The notes under the pieces are model-generated. The model saw only the letters and a list, made by a program, of their open reading frames with translations. It did not search any database and was not told the origin of the DNA. A stretch of 46,992 bases of DNA from Planctomycetota bacterium (GTDB taxonomy: Bacteria; Planctomycetota; JACOTG01), in NCBI GenBank assembly GCA_016178505.1, contig JACOTG010000278.1:1-46992 (forward strand), written 5' to 3'. The translations under genes and the position numbers were made by a program. Below are positions 26,061-34,487 of the stretch, piece by piece; positions within the stretch are counted from its first letter, which is position 1, and each line of letters opens with the position of its first letter.

Positions 26061-27205
26061 CGGCCCCGTTCTCGGGCGGGATCGGCGTCGTCCTCGTCGC
26101 GGGTCGCGGCGCGCGTGGGGTCGTGGCGTCGCGATTCCACGGCGCGAAGCCCGGCGACCTCGAGCCCGATTCCGTTCGATACGGTTGGCTGCGCGAAGAG
26201 GGCCAGGCCGGCGCGATCGTGGACGAGGTTCTCGTGCGCGTGCGGCGCGACGACGACCTCGGCGTCGAAGCCGTGGAAGTGTCGGGACACGGCGGCCGGG
26301 CGTCCGTGCGCGCGATCACCAAACTCTTCGTCGATGCGGGAGCGCGCGAGTCGTCGCCGACAGAACTCGTGCGTTGCGTCGCGCCGTACGCCGGAATCGA
26401 TCACGTTCGGGTCGACGCGATCGAAGCGCTGCCTCGCGCGGCATCGCTCGAGGCAGCGATCTTCTTGCTCGGCGCATTCGAAGGAACGCTCACGCGGGCC
26501 GCGTGCGCGGCGGCCGCGGACCCGAGCGCCGTGCGCGCGCTCCTGGCGCGCGCGCCTCGCGGAATTGCTCTCGTGTCTCCGCGCGAGATCGTGCTGCTCG
26601 GCCGCCCGAACGTCGGAAAGAGCAGCCTGTTCAATGCGCTTCTCGGGCGCGATCGCGCGATCACCAGCGCCGTCCCCGGAACGACGCGCGATCTCCTCGA
26701 CGGCATGATCGTCGCGTCCGGCTATCCGATCCGGATCGTGGATTCTGCGGGAGTCGAGGTGCCGCGAGATCGCATCCAGCGCGCAGGGATCGAGCGAAGC
26801 CTCTTCGCGTCGCGCGAGGCCCACCTTCGAGTCGTCCTGCTCGATTCGTCGAAGCCGATCGACGACGACGATCGCCGGATCGTGGATCTCGCGACGAGCG
26901 CCGGCACGACGATCCTCGCCGCCACCCAGTGCGATCGGCCGTGGCGGCTCGAGTGCGACCTCGAGATCCCGGTGAGGACGTCCGCGGTGACGGGCGAAGG
27001 GCTCGACGACCTTCGCGATCACGTGTGCCGCGCACTCGGCCTCGCGGAGCCGCCGCCTCGCGCGGACGAGCCAGCGCCGTTCAACGAGCGCCAGGTCCGA
27101 GCACTCGAAGTGCTCGCGTCCGGCGCTCCCGGCGGCCTCGGCTTGCTCCTCGGCAGCGAATTCGGGACGGGCTCTGACTTCCGCCCTCGCGGCGTTTTCC
27201 CTTGA
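26036..27205 (+). CDS. Divergent, C-terminally short MnmE/TrmE-like GTPase
   Basis: The 389-residue protein (GTG start) has an N-terminal TrmE-like beta-domain (TAPFSGGIGVVLVAGRGARG, VDEVLVRV, VSGHGGRASVRAI) and an Era-type G domain. The G domain has G1 GRPNVGKSS, G2 PGTTRD and G3 DSAGVE, where MnmE has DTAG. The expected G4 NKxD is replaced by TQCD. The FTxRAFLNGKLDL formyl-THF-binding segment of MnmE is not recognisable, and the C-terminal CIGK motif needed for tRNA U34 modification is absent. The protein ends in an unrelated Gly-rich tail. Genuine MnmE is about 450 residues. I therefore call it MnmE-like and do not assign tRNA modification. It is translationally coupled to coaX. Confidence 0.78.
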   Translation: MELVVTVLTAPFSGGIGVVLVAGRGARGVVASRFHGAKPGDLEPDSVRYGWLREEGQAGAIVDEVLVRVRRDDDLGVEAVEVSGHGGRASVRAITKLFVDAGARESSPTELVRCVAPYAGIDHVRVDAIEALPRAASLEAAIFLLGAFEGTLTRAACAAAADPSAVRALLARAPRGIALVSPREIVLLGRPNVGKSSLFNALLGRDRAITSAVPGTTRDLLDGMIVASGYPIRIVDSAGVEVPRDRIQRAGIERSLFASREAHLRVVLLDSSKPIDDDDRRIVDLATSAGTTILAATQCDRPWRLECDLEIPVRTSAVTGEGLDDLRDHVCRALGLAEPPPRADEPAPFNERQVRALEVLASGAPGGLGLLLGSEFGTGSDFRPRGVFP

Positions 27206-27240
27206 GCCGGCGGCGCGCCGCGAAGTAACGTCTTCGCGCC

Positions 27241-28608
27241 ATGTCCGCCACGCGCAAACGAGACCTCGTCTCGATAGACGACCTGACCAACGCCGAGATC
27301 GAGGGGCTCTTCACGCTCGCCGACGAGATGGCGGCCGATCGCAAGGCCGTTCGAGATCTCGCCCGCGGGCTCATCCTCGTGACCCTCTTCTACGAGCCGT
27401 CGACGCGCACGCGCCTCTCGTTCGAGGCGGCGATGCTGCGCCTGGGAGGCTCTTACCAGAGTTGCCCGAACATGGACGACACCTCCGCCGCGAAGGGCGA
27501 GAGCCTCGCGGATACCCTGCGCGTGGTCGGCCGTTATGGCGACGTCGTCGTGCTGCGACATCCGCGCGAAGGCGCCTCGCGTGTCGCTGCTCGATACTCT
27601 CCCGTCCCGATCGTGAACGCGGGCGATGGTGGACGCGAGCACCCGACGCAGACGCTCATCGACCTCTACACGATCGCGCGGGACAAGAGAAAGCTCGACG
27701 GACTCTGCGTCGCGTTCACCGGCGACTTGCGCTACGGCCGCACGGTTCACTCTCTCGCGTACGCGCTCGCGCGCTTCGGTGCGGACATCGTCTGCCTTCC
27801 CGCGAAGGGGCTCGAGCTGCCGCATCACGTCGTGCGCCGGCTCGAAACCGACTTCGGGTGCTTCCCGGTGAAACTCACGCCGGCGGACTTGAAGGGCGCG
27901 TTCGAGAAGACGGAAGGGTTGTTGCTCACCGCCGGTCGTCCGTTCCAACCGGATCTCTTCTCGAATGCCGAGCGCCGGTCGGCGATTCAGCGGCGCCTCG
28001 CGCACGTGGACGTTCTCTACGTCACGCGCGTGCAGAAGGAACGTCTCAAAGGCGAGGCCGTCGGCGACCTTCCCGTCATCGATCTCGCCCTGCTCTCCGA
28101 GAACCGATTTCGAAACGCACTCGTGCTCCACCCTCTTCCTCGCGTCAACGAGATCGCGTGCGAAGTCGACGACGATCCGCGAGCACGCTACTTCACGCAG
28201 GTGGAGCGCGGCGTGCCCGTGCGCATGGCCATCCTCGCGCATGTCCTCGGGCTCAAGGATCTCGTCGTCGTGGAGAAGAGTGCGAAGCGCCGTGCTGCGC
28301 CGCCGCTCTACCGCAGCGACGTCGGGCTGCACTGTCCGAGCCCGGGATGCATCACCGCGACCGAACTCGGCTATCTGACCCCGGAGTTCCACGTGCTCGA
28401 ACGCCGGCCGCTTCGATTGCGTTGCGCCTTCTGCGACTTCCTCGTCGAGCCGCGCTGGGTCGCCTCCCGTCACGAACGCGTCTTCCATCGATTCGACTCT
28501 CCCCACTCGGCGAAGATCCATCTCGAAAACCTCGTCATTTTCGGCTCGGTCGACGAAGCAAAGCGCGCGGGTTTCGAGCCCGCGGACCTGGCGGAGATCG
28601 AGCGGTGA
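27241..28608 (+). CDS. pyrB: Aspartate carbamoyltransferase catalytic chain with PyrI-type zinc module and extra C-terminal domain
   Basis: ATCase joins carbamoyl phosphate and aspartate in pyrimidine synthesis. The protein has 455 residues, against about 310 for PyrB. Residues 1-345 are PyrB, with the carbamoyl-phosphate motif YEPSTRTRLSF (51-61), AKGESLADT, EHPTQTLIDLYTI and the aspartate-side HPLPRVNEI. Residues of about 355-405 match the zinc domain of the regulatory chain PyrI: Cys365, Cys370, Cys395 and Cys398 (CPSPGC and CAFC), where E. coli PyrI has Cys109, 114, 138 and 141. The allosteric nucleotide-binding half of PyrI is missing. The last ~45 residues (RVFHRFDSPHSAKIHLENLV, then FGSVDEAKRAGFEP) resemble an Ada-type metal-binding module without its cysteines. 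The gene overlaps pyrC by GTGA. Confidence 0.9.
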   Translation: MSATRKRDLVSIDDLTNAEIEGLFTLADEMAADRKAVRDLARGLILVTLFYEPSTRTRLSFEAAMLRLGGSYQSCPNMDDTSAAKGESLADTLRVVGRYGDVVVLRHPREGASRVAARYSPVPIVNAGDGGREHPTQTLIDLYTIARDKRKLDGLCVAFTGDLRYGRTVHSLAYALARFGADIVCLPAKGLELPHHVVRRLETDFGCFPVKLTPADLKGAFEKTEGLLLTAGRPFQPDLFSNAERRSAIQRRLAHVDVLYVTRVQKERLKGEAVGDLPVIDLALLSENRFRNALVLHPLPRVNEIACEVDDDPRARYFTQVERGVPVRMAILAHVLGLKDLVVVEKSAKRRAAPPLYRSDVGLHCPSPGCITATELGYLTPEFHVLERRPLRLRCAFCDFLVEPRWVASRHERVFHRFDSPHSAKIHLENLVIFGSVDEAKRAGFEPADLAEIER

Positions 28609-29927
28609 CGGACGAGCGTCCCACGTCCACGTTTCTCCTCTCCGGCGGTCGGGTGATCGACCCGGCCGCGGGAATCGATGGGGTGCGCGACGTGTTGGTG
28701 GAGAACGGGACGATCCAGGCGATCGCGAACCAAGTCGAGGTGCCGGCCGGTTGGCGCGGCGTCACCTACGATGCGAGGGGTTGGTGGATCGTCCCCGGTT
28801 TGTTCGACATGCACGTGCATTTTCGCGAGCCCGGCTTCGAGGAGGACGAGACGATCGAGACCGGATCTCGGTGCGCGCTCCATGGTGGATTCACCGGCGT
28901 CGCCTGCATGGCGAACACGAACCCCACGATCGACGAGCCCGACGTGACTTCGCGCGTCGTCGCCGCCTCGCGTCGCGCGCCGATCGACGTGCACCCGGTC
29001 TCCGCGGTGACTCGCGGCCTCCGCGGCGAAACGCTCGTCGACTTCGAAGCGCAGGCTCGTGCGGGCGCCATCGCGTTCAGCGACGACGGCAAGCCGGTGG
29101 CAAACGAGGCTCACATGCGCGCGGCGCTCGAACGTGCAGGGTCGCTCGGGCGCATCGTGATCCAGCACGCGGAAGTGCCCTCGCTCTTCACCGGCGGTTG
29201 CATGCACGCGGGATCGGTTTCCGCACAGCTCGGAGTGCGCGGGATCCCCTCAGAGGCGGAGTGGGGGATGGTCGAGCGCGACATCGCCATCCTCGATTCC
29301 CTCGCGCGCGGACGGGCAAGGCTGCACGTCGCGCACGTCAGCACTGCCGGCTCGGTCGATCGCATTCGCCGCGCGAAGGCACGCGGGCTCGCCGTCACCG
29401 CCGAGGTCACGCCTCACCACCTGACGTTGACGCACGAGCGGCTCGCGGGCGCGGACCCGAACTTCAAGATGAACCCGCCGCTTCGAGAGGACGCCGACGT
29501 CCTCGCCGTGCGCGAAGGCCTCGTCGACGGCACGATCGATTGCATCGCCTCGGACCACGCACCGCATTCGCCGGCGAAGAAAGCGCGCGGTCTCGAGACC
29601 GCACCGTTCGGCGTGATCGGACTGGAGTCGACCGTGCCGGTCGTCCTGACTCATCTCGTGCACCGCGGCATTCTCGACGCGTCCGACTTCGTGCGCAGAT
29701 TGTCGACTCGGCCGCGCGAGATTCTCTTCGGCTCGGACGATGGGCGGCTGCGCGTCGGGGCGAAGGCTTCGATCGCCGCGATCGATCCCGACGCTCCCGT
29801 GGTCATCGCGCAGCAAGCACTCCATTCGAAGAGTCGCAACTGCCCATTCGTCGGCGAACCCCTTCGAGGGCGTGTCGTCCTCGTTGCGTCGCGCGGCGTC
29901 CTCCACGATCTCCGACTCGCGGACTGA
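28605..29927 (+). CDS. pyrC: Dihydroorotase
   Basis: Dihydroorotase cyclises carbamoyl aspartate, the product of the upstream enzyme. The GTG start overlaps the pyrB stop (GTGA). The 440-residue amidohydrolase has LFDMHVHFREPG (metal-binding HxH), MANTNPTIDEP, FSDDGKPV, IQHAE, LHVAHVSTAGS, AEVTPHHLTLT, FKMNPPLRE and IASDHAPH with the catalytic Asp, all in class I dihydroorotase order. The carbamoylated lysine of many class I enzymes is not evident in the GKPV or nearby segment by eye. The length is typical. It is an operon partner of pyrB. Confidence 0.94.
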   Translation: MTDERPTSTFLLSGGRVIDPAAGIDGVRDVLVENGTIQAIANQVEVPAGWRGVTYDARGWWIVPGLFDMHVHFREPGFEEDETIETGSRCALHGGFTGVACMANTNPTIDEPDVTSRVVAASRRAPIDVHPVSAVTRGLRGETLVDFEAQARAGAIAFSDDGKPVANEAHMRAALERAGSLGRIVIQHAEVPSLFTGGCMHAGSVSAQLGVRGIPSEAEWGMVERDIAILDSLARGRARLHVAHVSTAGSVDRIRRAKARGLAVTAEVTPHHLTLTHERLAGADPNFKMNPPLREDADVLAVREGLVDGTIDCIASDHAPHSPAKKARGLETAPFGVIGLESTVPVVLTHLVHRGILDASDFVRRLSTRPREILFGSDDGRLRVGAKASIAAIDPDAPVVIAQQALHSKSRNCPFVGEPLRGRVVLVASRGVLHDLRLAD

Positions 29928-30085
29928 ACTTCCGTCGCGGCACGACGGTTGCACTTCGGCCCGATCGACCGCTCTCGAACGACGCTGCCGAGAGCGAAAC
30001 CTGTGAGAAGAAGCCCCGTCGCGCGCTCCCCCGGCTGATGCGCGCTCGTCATCCTCCCCACATGCCGGACGAAAGAGGTGCTCCG

Positions 30086-32143
30086 ATGCTCGCCGTCCGC
30101 CATCGCCTCGCCCTCGACGTCCCGTTTGCCGTCGCCGCACTCGCTGCGCTTTCCGCCTGCAACGGCGGAGGGAGCGGAGGGAGCGCCGCGAGCGAGGGCG
30201 AGTCGAGCGTGTTCCAAGTCGCGAGCTTCGACGAAGCCGGTCGAACCGACGTCGCGCGGAACCAACCGCTCACGTTCACGTTCAGCGCGCCGATCGATCG
30301 CGACAGCGTCTCGGTCGACGGGCTCCAGGTCCGCTCGGGCAACGACGTCGTGCAGGGCCGCATCGAGGTCGATGGGAATACGCTTCGATTCTTTCCCACC
30401 GTGCTACCGGGCGATCGCGACGACACCGTGCGCGCGGACGCACCGCCGATCAACGCGCTCGGCTTCTCGGCATCCACGCGGTTCAGCGTCGTTGCGCTCG
30501 CCAACAGTCCGTTCTCTCTCCGATCGCGCCGCGGGAGTTCGCTTGCACAACCGCTTCGCGCTCAGTTCACCACCAGCGCTCGGTTCGCCGTCGAGTTTCC
30601 TTCGGTTCCTCCGCACTTCGTCGGCGCTCCCACCTTCGATCCGCTCCCTATCGCTCCCGGCGGCGACCTGTTCGGCGATCCGAGCGATTCGGCGTCGCTT
30701 CCACTGCTCGATCCGACGAACGTTTCGTTCACGGTGCGATTCAGCGAGCCGATGGACCCAGGACGGTTCTCGGCCCTCACGACGTTCACGCTGACGAACG
30801 TCACGCCTCGCGATGCGGGCGCCTCCTGCGAGGTGCCGAGCCTCGGCCAACCGCTTCTCGGGGCGATCGAATCGAGCGGAGATTCCACGCAGTTCACGTT
30901 TCGCGCGTTGCTCTCGCTGGGCGACCGACCCGATACGACCGAGCCGTTCGTCTTTCGCGTTGCGGTGAGCCCGTCGCTCACGGACCTCTCGGGCAATCCG
31001 CTCGCCGATGCCGATGGCGAGCTACTTGCGGCGCCGCTCGTCTTCCACTTCGCGACGCGAGACAAGCCCGGTGAGCCCAACTACCAGATCGTGAGCGAGG
31101 GATTCGATCACGCGATTCCGGCCGACGCGATCGATCCCGCGAACGCGCATCCCGCACTTTGGGTCGGCAATGGAGTGCTCGAAGGTGCCCCGGTCACGCG
31201 CCGCACCGTTGCCGTCGAGGGGGTGGAGGCTGCGCCGTGCCCCATCTACTGTCTTCTGCCTCAGCCGCTCACGCCGACGGGGAATCGATTGCAGATGCTC
31301 TACTATCGTTCCGACTTCAACTTCCCGAACGGCCAGCCGCCGGAACCGGCATCCATCATCGGGATGAGCTGGCGTCCTCCGACGATCAGCAATTTCCTCG
31401 TTGCCGCGACCTATCCGCGCGTGACCTTGAGGCTCGGCCACTCGCTCTTGACCGTCGGCGATCCGAACGGTCTCAGCTTTGTTTTCGACGACAACTATGC
31501 CGGCTTCGGCCCGAACAATCCGACGACCGTCTACGACGGAAGCTACTCGGTCCCAAACCTCCTGAACGTCGGGTACTTCCCCTGGCCGGCGTTCACGCGC
31601 CCGTTCGAGTACTCCGGCCAGAGCAGCATCGTGTGGGAAGCCAACGTGGATCCGGGTGGCGGGAACATCCAGGCGTTCCGGTATGCCTCCAGCAATTTCA
31701 CTCCGCACCGCCGCATCTTCGACGTACCGGGTGCTCGGCGTGACACGATGACGAGTCCGACCGGCGGCGAGAACACGCACTACTTCCAACAGTTCGTTCT
31801 CGCGCAGAAGCGTTCGAGAATCGTCTCGCCGTTCTACGACACCGGCGTTTCGCACCCGGATTACTCGGGTCCGCTCGTCGTGTCTGACCCGACCCGCGGA
31901 ACACCGTGCTCGGGAGAGCCATCGACGACGCCCTGTTTCAGGGTGACCTGGGAGGGCGCGGATCCGGACGGGGTCGGACGACCGAATCTTCGAACCAGTA
32001 CCGGCTTCTCCGACGCGATCGATGACGCGGATGGCCGTCGATTCATTCGCTTTGCAGTGCAGCTCGACGGCGATCCGTTCTCGAGTGTCGTTCCCGCGAT
32101 CGACGCGATCAGCTTTGCCTTTCGGACTTGCGGTGGGACGTGA
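30086..32143 (+). CDS. Lipoprotein with Big_5 Ig-like domains, first of a paralogous trio
   Basis: The ATG at 30086 follows agagg (30073-30077) and gives 685 residues. A signal peptide ends in the lipobox LSAC with the acylated Cys at 25, then a Gly/Ser-rich tether. Residues of about 37-145 (NQPLTFTFSAPIDRDSVSVD) and 210-335 (VRFSEPMDPGRF, DLSGNPLADADG) are two Big_5-like Ig domains. After the linker RDKPGEPNY comes a ~340-residue C-terminal region with GNRLQMLYYRSDFN, FEYSGQSSIVWEANV and a terminal module (FYDTGVSHPDY, WEGADPDG, RRFIRFAVQL, AIDAISFAF). The whole protein aligns along its length with the next gene. It is predicted to be anchored at the outer membrane or cell surface. Function unknown. 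Confidence 0.82.
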   Translation: MLAVRHRLALDVPFAVAALAALSACNGGGSGGSAASEGESSVFQVASFDEAGRTDVARNQPLTFTFSAPIDRDSVSVDGLQVRSGNDVVQGRIEVDGNTLRFFPTVLPGDRDDTVRADAPPINALGFSASTRFSVVALANSPFSLRSRRGSSLAQPLRAQFTTSARFAVEFPSVPPHFVGAPTFDPLPIAPGGDLFGDPSDSASLPLLDPTNVSFTVRFSEPMDPGRFSALTTFTLTNVTPRDAGASCEVPSLGQPLLGAIESSGDSTQFTFRALLSLGDRPDTTEPFVFRVAVSPSLTDLSGNPLADADGELLAAPLVFHFATRDKPGEPNYQIVSEGFDHAIPADAIDPANAHPALWVGNGVLEGAPVTRRTVAVEGVEAAPCPIYCLLPQPLTPTGNRLQMLYYRSDFNFPNGQPPEPASIIGMSWRPPTISNFLVAATYPRVTLRLGHSLLTVGDPNGLSFVFDDNYAGFGPNNPTTVYDGSYSVPNLLNVGYFPWPAFTRPFEYSGQSSIVWEANVDPGGGNIQAFRYASSNFTPHRRIFDVPGARRDTMTSPTGGENTHYFQQFVLAQKRSRIVSPFYDTGVSHPDYSGPLVVSDPTRGTPCSGEPSTTPCFRVTWEGADPDGVGRPNLRTSTGFSDAIDDADGRRFIRFAVQLDGDPFSSVVPAIDAISFAFRTCGGT

Positions 32144-32220
32144 CCGCGACGCGACAGGGGCTTCGAGCCAAGTCGCACGAAAGAGTGTTGCCACATCGCT
32201 CGAGTGGCCCCGTGCGCTTG

Positions 32221-32260
32221 CCGCAAGGCGGCCGGGTCGGTCCCGGCACGGCCCTTGCGG
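32221..32260 (+). terminator. Two-tier hairpin after the first lipoprotein gene
   Basis: CCGCAAGG (32221-32228) pairs with CCTTGCGG (32253-32260). Inside, GCCGGG (32231-32236) pairs with CCCGGC (32242-32247) around the loop TCGGT. The structure lies 78 bases after the stop and just before the promoter of the next gene, so it probably ends the first transcript. There is no T-run. Confidence 0.5.
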
Positions 32261-32300
32261 GTCCGCCCTCGCCGTCTCATTCTCCGAGCGAGGAAATGGT

Positions 32301-32328
32301 TTGACTCTCTTCACGCTCAACTTAAGAT
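32301..32328 (+). promoter_or_regulatory. Promoter of the second lipoprotein gene
   Basis: The -35 TTGACT (32301-32306) and -10 TAAGAT (32323-32328) are separated by 16 bases in a locally AT-rich patch. The start codon is about 68 bases downstream. With the hairpin just upstream, this suggests the second paralogue is transcribed independently of the first. Confidence 0.5.
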
Positions 32329-32395
32329 GCCTCGGCGCGTCGAAATGCACGCGCGGGATCGTTTCATGAGAAGAGGTAACCGGGAGGTCTACGCC

Positions 32396-34465
32396 ATGCG
32401 CCGTTTCCGGAACTCTGTCGTCGTCACGGGCTGCCTGTCTGCGCTCGCCATTCCGCTCGCCACCTTCACGGGTTGCGGCGGCGGTGGCGGCGGCGGCGGT
32501 TCGAGCGGGGTCTCGAACGGAGGTCCGCTCGAACTGGTGGCATTCGAACAAGATGAGCGGACCGACGTCTCCCGAAACCAGCCGCTCACCTTCACGTTCT
32601 CCACGTCCATCGATCCGCAGAGCGTGAGCGTGGATGGCTTCCAGATCCGATCTGGGCTCGACGTCGTTCAAGGTCGCGTCGTCGTGAACGGGAACCAGCT
32701 CACGTTCTACCCGACGGTTCTGCTCGATGACCGAAACGACTACAACCCGCCCAACGACCCGCCGATCAACGGCGTTGGACTGCTCGCTTCGACGCAGTAT
32801 CACGTGGTTGCGATCGCGAACAGCCCGTTCTCGATGAGGAGCCGCAACGGCAGCCCTCTCGCCAACACGTTCTCGGCGAGCTTCATGACGAACAACTCGT
32901 TCCTGCCGGAAGACCCGGGCATCTCCCCGCGCATCGTCGGAGACCCGATCATCTTCCCGGAGCGAATCGTCCCGGGTGGCAGCTTCTTCGGCGATCCGAA
33001 CGTGCCCTCGAGCTTGCCCCTCTTCGATCCGACCAGCATCCGCATCACCGTTCAGTTCAGCGAGGCGATGGACCCGGGCCGGTTCAACCCGTTCACGACG
33101 TTCACCCTCGTCAAGCCGCCCGAGTTCAATCCGCCGGCAGGGGACCCGAACAACCCGTCGTGTGCGTTGCCCCCGCTCGGCGCGCCGATCCTCGGGAACA
33201 TCGAGCCGAGCCCGGACGCAACGAGCTTCACGTTCGAACCGCTCTTCAGCCTCGGCGATCGCTTGTGCACGAGCGATCCGTTCGTGTTGAAGTTCTCGGT
33301 GAGCCCGGATCTCACGGACCTTGCGGGGAATTCGCTCGTCGACGACAGCGGGCAGCCCCTCACCGAGCCCTTCGTCTTCTACTTCACGACGCGTGACAAG
33401 CCGGGCGAGCCGAACTTCTTCGTCACCAACGAGACGTTCTCGACGACGACGAATCGCGGGAGCCCGAACGACTTCTTCCATCCGAACACGGCCCGATGGA
33501 CCGGGAACGGATTCCTCGAGGGGAATCCCGTCACGCGCCGAACGGTGACCGTCGCCGATGCGGAAAGCACGTTCAACTTGCCGCAGCCCCTCACCTCGGC
33601 CGGCAACCGGCTCCAGATGCTCTACTTCCGTGACAACTTCAACAACGGCAGCACGGGGCCCGGCGTCGAGAGCTTCATCTCGATGAGTTGGGGACCGAAG
33701 TCGAACTACGTGTTCGCATCGATCTACCCGCTGATCACGCTGAAGCTCGGCCACACGCGGTCGACGGTGTCGCAGGGATTGCAAGCGACGTTCGACGTGA
33801 ACTTCCAGGGCTTCACGAACAACCCGACCACGGTTTATTCCGGCCCATACGAAGTGCGCAACCAACTGACTCAGCAGTGGCAGGCCTGGCCGCAGTTCGC
33901 GCAAGACTTCGAGTACTCGGGGTCCTCGGCTGTGGTGTGGGAGGCAAACGTGGCGCCCGCGCTCGACCCGAATACGAGCACCTACCAGCTCTTCAGGAAC
34001 ACGTCGACCGCGCCGACTCCCGGGCGCCGCATCTACGACGTCTACAACAACGATACGGCGGCTTGCCCGCCGGCGAATCCGCCCGGCTGCGCGGAAAACA
34101 CCTTCTATCACCAGCAGTTCGTGCTCGCGACGAAGAAGTCGTTCGGCGTTTCGCGTTACTACGATTCGGCGATCACCAACCCGGACTACACGCGACCGCT
34201 CGTCGTCTTCGACGCGAACCGAGGAGGGGCGTGCTTGCCGAATCAGCAGATCGGCTGCTTCGTCCTGACGTGGGAAGGTGCCGATGCGACCTCGGGCGGG
34301 CAGGTGGACGCGAACACGGCGACCGGCTTCTCGACGGACATCAACATCGCGGATGGACATCGCTTCATCCGGTTCGAGATCACGTTGAACGGCAACCCGT
34401 TCACCGGGGTCGTGCCGATCATCGACTCGATCAGCTTCGCGTACCAGACGCGTGAGGGAACGTAG
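32396..34465 (+). CDS. Lipoprotein with Big_5 Ig-like domains, second of the trio
   Basis: The ATG at 32396 follows gggagg (32382-32387, spacing 8) and gives 689 residues. A signal peptide ends in the lipobox FTGC (Cys27), followed by a run of eight glycines and SSG. The domain plan is that of the preceding gene. A first Big_5 domain (RNQPLTFTFSTSIDPQSVSV) and a second (VQFSEAMDPGRFN, DLAGNSLVDDSG) lead to the identical linker RDKPGEPN. The long C-terminal region follows (GNRLQMLYFRDNFN, FEYSGSSAVVWEANV, YYDSAITNPDY, WEGAD, HRFIRFEITL, IIDSISFAY). The ninefold Gly tether and acylated Cys indicate a surface lipoprotein. It is more Asn/Thr-rich than its neighbour. No enzymatic motif is visible. 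Function unknown. Confidence 0.83.
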   Translation: MRRFRNSVVVTGCLSALAIPLATFTGCGGGGGGGGSSGVSNGGPLELVAFEQDERTDVSRNQPLTFTFSTSIDPQSVSVDGFQIRSGLDVVQGRVVVNGNQLTFYPTVLLDDRNDYNPPNDPPINGVGLLASTQYHVVAIANSPFSMRSRNGSPLANTFSASFMTNNSFLPEDPGISPRIVGDPIIFPERIVPGGSFFGDPNVPSSLPLFDPTSIRITVQFSEAMDPGRFNPFTTFTLVKPPEFNPPAGDPNNPSCALPPLGAPILGNIEPSPDATSFTFEPLFSLGDRLCTSDPFVLKFSVSPDLTDLAGNSLVDDSGQPLTEPFVFYFTTRDKPGEPNFFVTNETFSTTTNRGSPNDFFHPNTARWTGNGFLEGNPVTRRTVTVADAESTFNLPQPLTSAGNRLQMLYFRDNFNNGSTGPGVESFISMSWGPKSNYVFASIYPLITLKLGHTRSTVSQGLQATFDVNFQGFTNNPTTVYSGPYEVRNQLTQQWQAWPQFAQDFEYSGSSAVVWEANVAPALDPNTSTYQLFRNTSTAPTPGRRIYDVYNNDTAACPPANPPGCAENTFYHQQFVLATKKSFGVSRYYDSAITNPDYTRPLVVFDANRGGACLPNQQIGCFVLTWEGADATSGGQVDANTATGFSTDINIADGHRFIRFEITLNGNPFTGVVPIIDSISFAYQTREGT

Positions 34466-34487
34466 CCGTCCCGGATTCGATTCAATC

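Noticed and set aside
28751..30085. 5' extension of the first lipoprotein frame into pyrC
   Set aside because: The extension is Arg-rich shadow of pyrC. A ribosome binding site and signal peptide fix the start at 30086.
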